This document shows positions 28,905 through 29,841 of a stretch of 29,841 nt of DNA, piece after piece. This stretch comes from Lingula anatina (lineage: Eukaryota; Brachiopoda; Lingulata; Lingulida; Lingulidae), in NCBI RefSeq assembly GCF_001039355.2, contig NW_019775716.1:211631-241471 (forward strand), written 5' to 3'. A program made the position numbers and the translations under genes. Under the pieces are notes generated by a model that had not been told where the DNA came from, made no database searches, and worked only from the letters and a program-made list of their open reading frames with translations. Positions within the stretch are counted from its first letter, which is position 1; every line of letters starts with the position of its first letter.

Positions 28905-29192
28905 ATCCCTCACGAAAATGCAGTAGTATCGAAGTAACAAAGAAGCATTAACGCAGTAGTGGTGTGGAGCATATTTGCAGTAAAAATGCAGTATACCCTA
29001 CTGCAATTCCACTTCAAAAATTACATAGGGTTGTACAGAGGAGGAGCATTAATGCAGTAGATTAGCAGCATGATAGAAGCATGTTTCAAATATGCTAATT
29101 AGCCCCCACATCGAAGCAGATTTGAAGCATGTTTGCAGTATGATTGCAGTAGTCTACTGCGCTGGAGTATCTACTTCGTTTTCGTGCGGGAT
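28905..29192. mobile_element. MITE, 288 bases, ATCCCKCACGAAAA ends
   Basis: ATCCCTCACGAAAA (28905-28918) and TTTTCGTGCGGGAT (29179-29192) are inverted repeats with one mismatch. The interior repeats GCAGTA and AAGCA(T) words many times in both orientations (for example ATGCAGTAGTATCGAAGT near the left and GATTGCAGTAGTCTACTGCG near the right). No coding capacity. It sits between the two copies of the local duplication. Confidence 0.8.
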
Positions 29193-29256
29193 CCAGGAGC
29201 TTGTTAATGCACTTGTATTGGATTAGTGTGCAAATATATATATATCACGCACTGTG

Positions 29257-29484
29257 GCAATGCTATTTTAGACATGAGTGAGATTAGCCGTGTATTTCAC
29301 AGTGGATTTAATCAAGCTAAACATACTTACCTGTTTGTCGGGTCACATAGATGTTATGGTAACTGTGTTATCTACAAGTCGCTTTTCTCTTTGGTAGTAT
29401 CGAAGTGCAAATATTGCATTATCTGGTCTAAAATGACAACTGCAGACAATACCACTGGTACCAGTTATTGATATTCTGATCAGC
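29257..29484 (+). repeat. Local direct duplication, copy B
   Basis: Counterpart of 28346-28570: GCTATTTTAGACATGAG, GGATTTAATCAAGCTAAA, GTGTTATCTACAAGTCGC, AATATTGCA, TACCAGTTATTGATATTC. The open frame crossing it (29226-29471) has no recognisable domain and is not conserved in copy A. Confidence 0.7.
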
Positions 29485-29556
29485 ATGTAGCCCTTTATGA
29501 TATGCCAGTAAGAAGTCAAACAAAATCATTATATATATATATATATACCTAATGAA

Positions 29557-29812
29557 ATAAGGAGAAAAAATTGATTTTGTGTGTCATTTTCCACTTCAAA
29601 TCAAACTACTTTACATACCAGGGCATATATCCTTAAGAACATCTGTGTGTAAGTACTAACTAAGAGATCCTAAGAAGAAAGGATAAGTTTTAAAAATGTA
29701 AAACAAATTGACAGAAAAAAGTTGCTTCCTTTGTTTACGCGCTCGCTTGATTCATGTGTTTACTTTTCCAAATGTACTGTCTTTCTATGCAATAAAGTCT
29801 GATTTTGTAATT
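29557..29812 (+). repeat. 3' UTR tail shared with gene 1
   Basis: Matches 7969-8200: AGGAGAAAAAATTGATTTTG, AAACTACTTTACATACCAGG, GCATATATCCTTAAGA and GCAATAAA all have counterparts in order. It marks the probable transcript end of gene 2. Confidence 0.8.
29791..29796 (+). promoter_or_regulatory. Polyadenylation signal, gene 2
   Basis: AATAAA is at the equivalent position to 8183-8188 in the gene 1 tail, followed by T/GT-rich GTCTGATTTTGTAATTC. Confidence 0.6.
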
Positions 29813-29841
29813 CTACTGACCATACATGTAGTCATTTTTTT

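Larger units (their letters stand above)
24620..29812 (+). other. Probable 3' UTR/3' flank of gene 2, invaded by elements
   Basis: No further exon of this gene is seen. Sequence homologous to the 3' UTR of gene 1 reappears at about 28665-28735 and 29557-29812, ending in AATAAA at 29791. The intervening expansion is accounted for largely by the Tc1/LINE nest (24836-28122), a local duplication and the MITE at 28905-29192. Confidence 0.5.

Noticed and set aside
29226-29471. 81-codon open frame
   Set aside because: It lies in a diverged duplication whose other copy has stops in the equivalent frame, and no domain is recognised.
1-29841. tRNA, rRNA, CRISPR array or bacterial operon features
   Set aside because: No tRNA A/B box pair with a cloverleaf, no rRNA-like sequence, and no regularly spaced identical repeats with unique spacers were seen; the ankyrin exon series is spaced by introns and is coding.

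Overview
This window looks like nuclear DNA from an animal, most likely a marine invertebrate. The genes are split into short exons with GT..AG introns, intergenic DNA is AT-rich with many homopolymer runs, and Tc1-like, CR1/L2-like LINE and MITE-type elements are scattered throughout. The gene family (ankyrin repeats plus a FADD-like death domain), its tandem amplification and the dense MITEs fit amphioxus or another invertebrate deuterostome or lophotrochozoan. That is an inference; the sequence alone does not settle the species. There are two assembly ambiguities: NNNN at 7327-7330 and a single N at 22192.

Layout. 1-1050 holds no recognisable gene. 1060-1715 is a 5'-truncated Tc1-like transposon. 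2816-6685 (+) is ANK-death gene 1: six ankyrin exons, a death-domain exon and a C-terminal exon, with the 3' UTR probably running to about 8200. 8845-9659 (-) is the convergent 3' end of an ankyrin/SOCS-box (ASB-like) gene. 9841-10720 is a terminal-inverted-repeat (TIR) element. 11105-12360 holds a diverged direct repeat. 12541-12685 may be a 5' UTR exon of gene 2. 14562-16137 is a foldback element built from short GCATTYGAA-like units. 18468-18496 is promoter-like. 18893-24619 (+) is ANK-death gene 2, whose 3' UTR probably extends to about 29812. That UTR has been invaded by a Tc1-like element (24836-28122) carrying a dead LINE inside it, and by a MITE (28905-29192).

Genes 1 and 2 are paralogues from a tandem duplication. 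They share exon structure, exon phases, a TIR-element copy and flanking sequence in the first intron, and the last about 230 bases of 3' UTR. Each full ankyrin repeat is one 99-base phase-0 exon, so repeats can be gained or lost without breaking frame. The window records this process: intact repeats, one repeat with a 12-base deletion, two vestigial exons inside introns, and in gene 2 a truncated exon whose inclusion would stop translation. Gene 1 carries an apparent one-base frameshift in its death domain. Gene 2 contains a near-identical 1.3 kb duplication next to an N, which may be a haplotype mis-join.

Death-domain ankyrin proteins and SOCS-box E3 adaptors are both signalling adaptors, so the locus may belong to an expanded innate-immune or apoptosis repertoire; this is inference from domains only.
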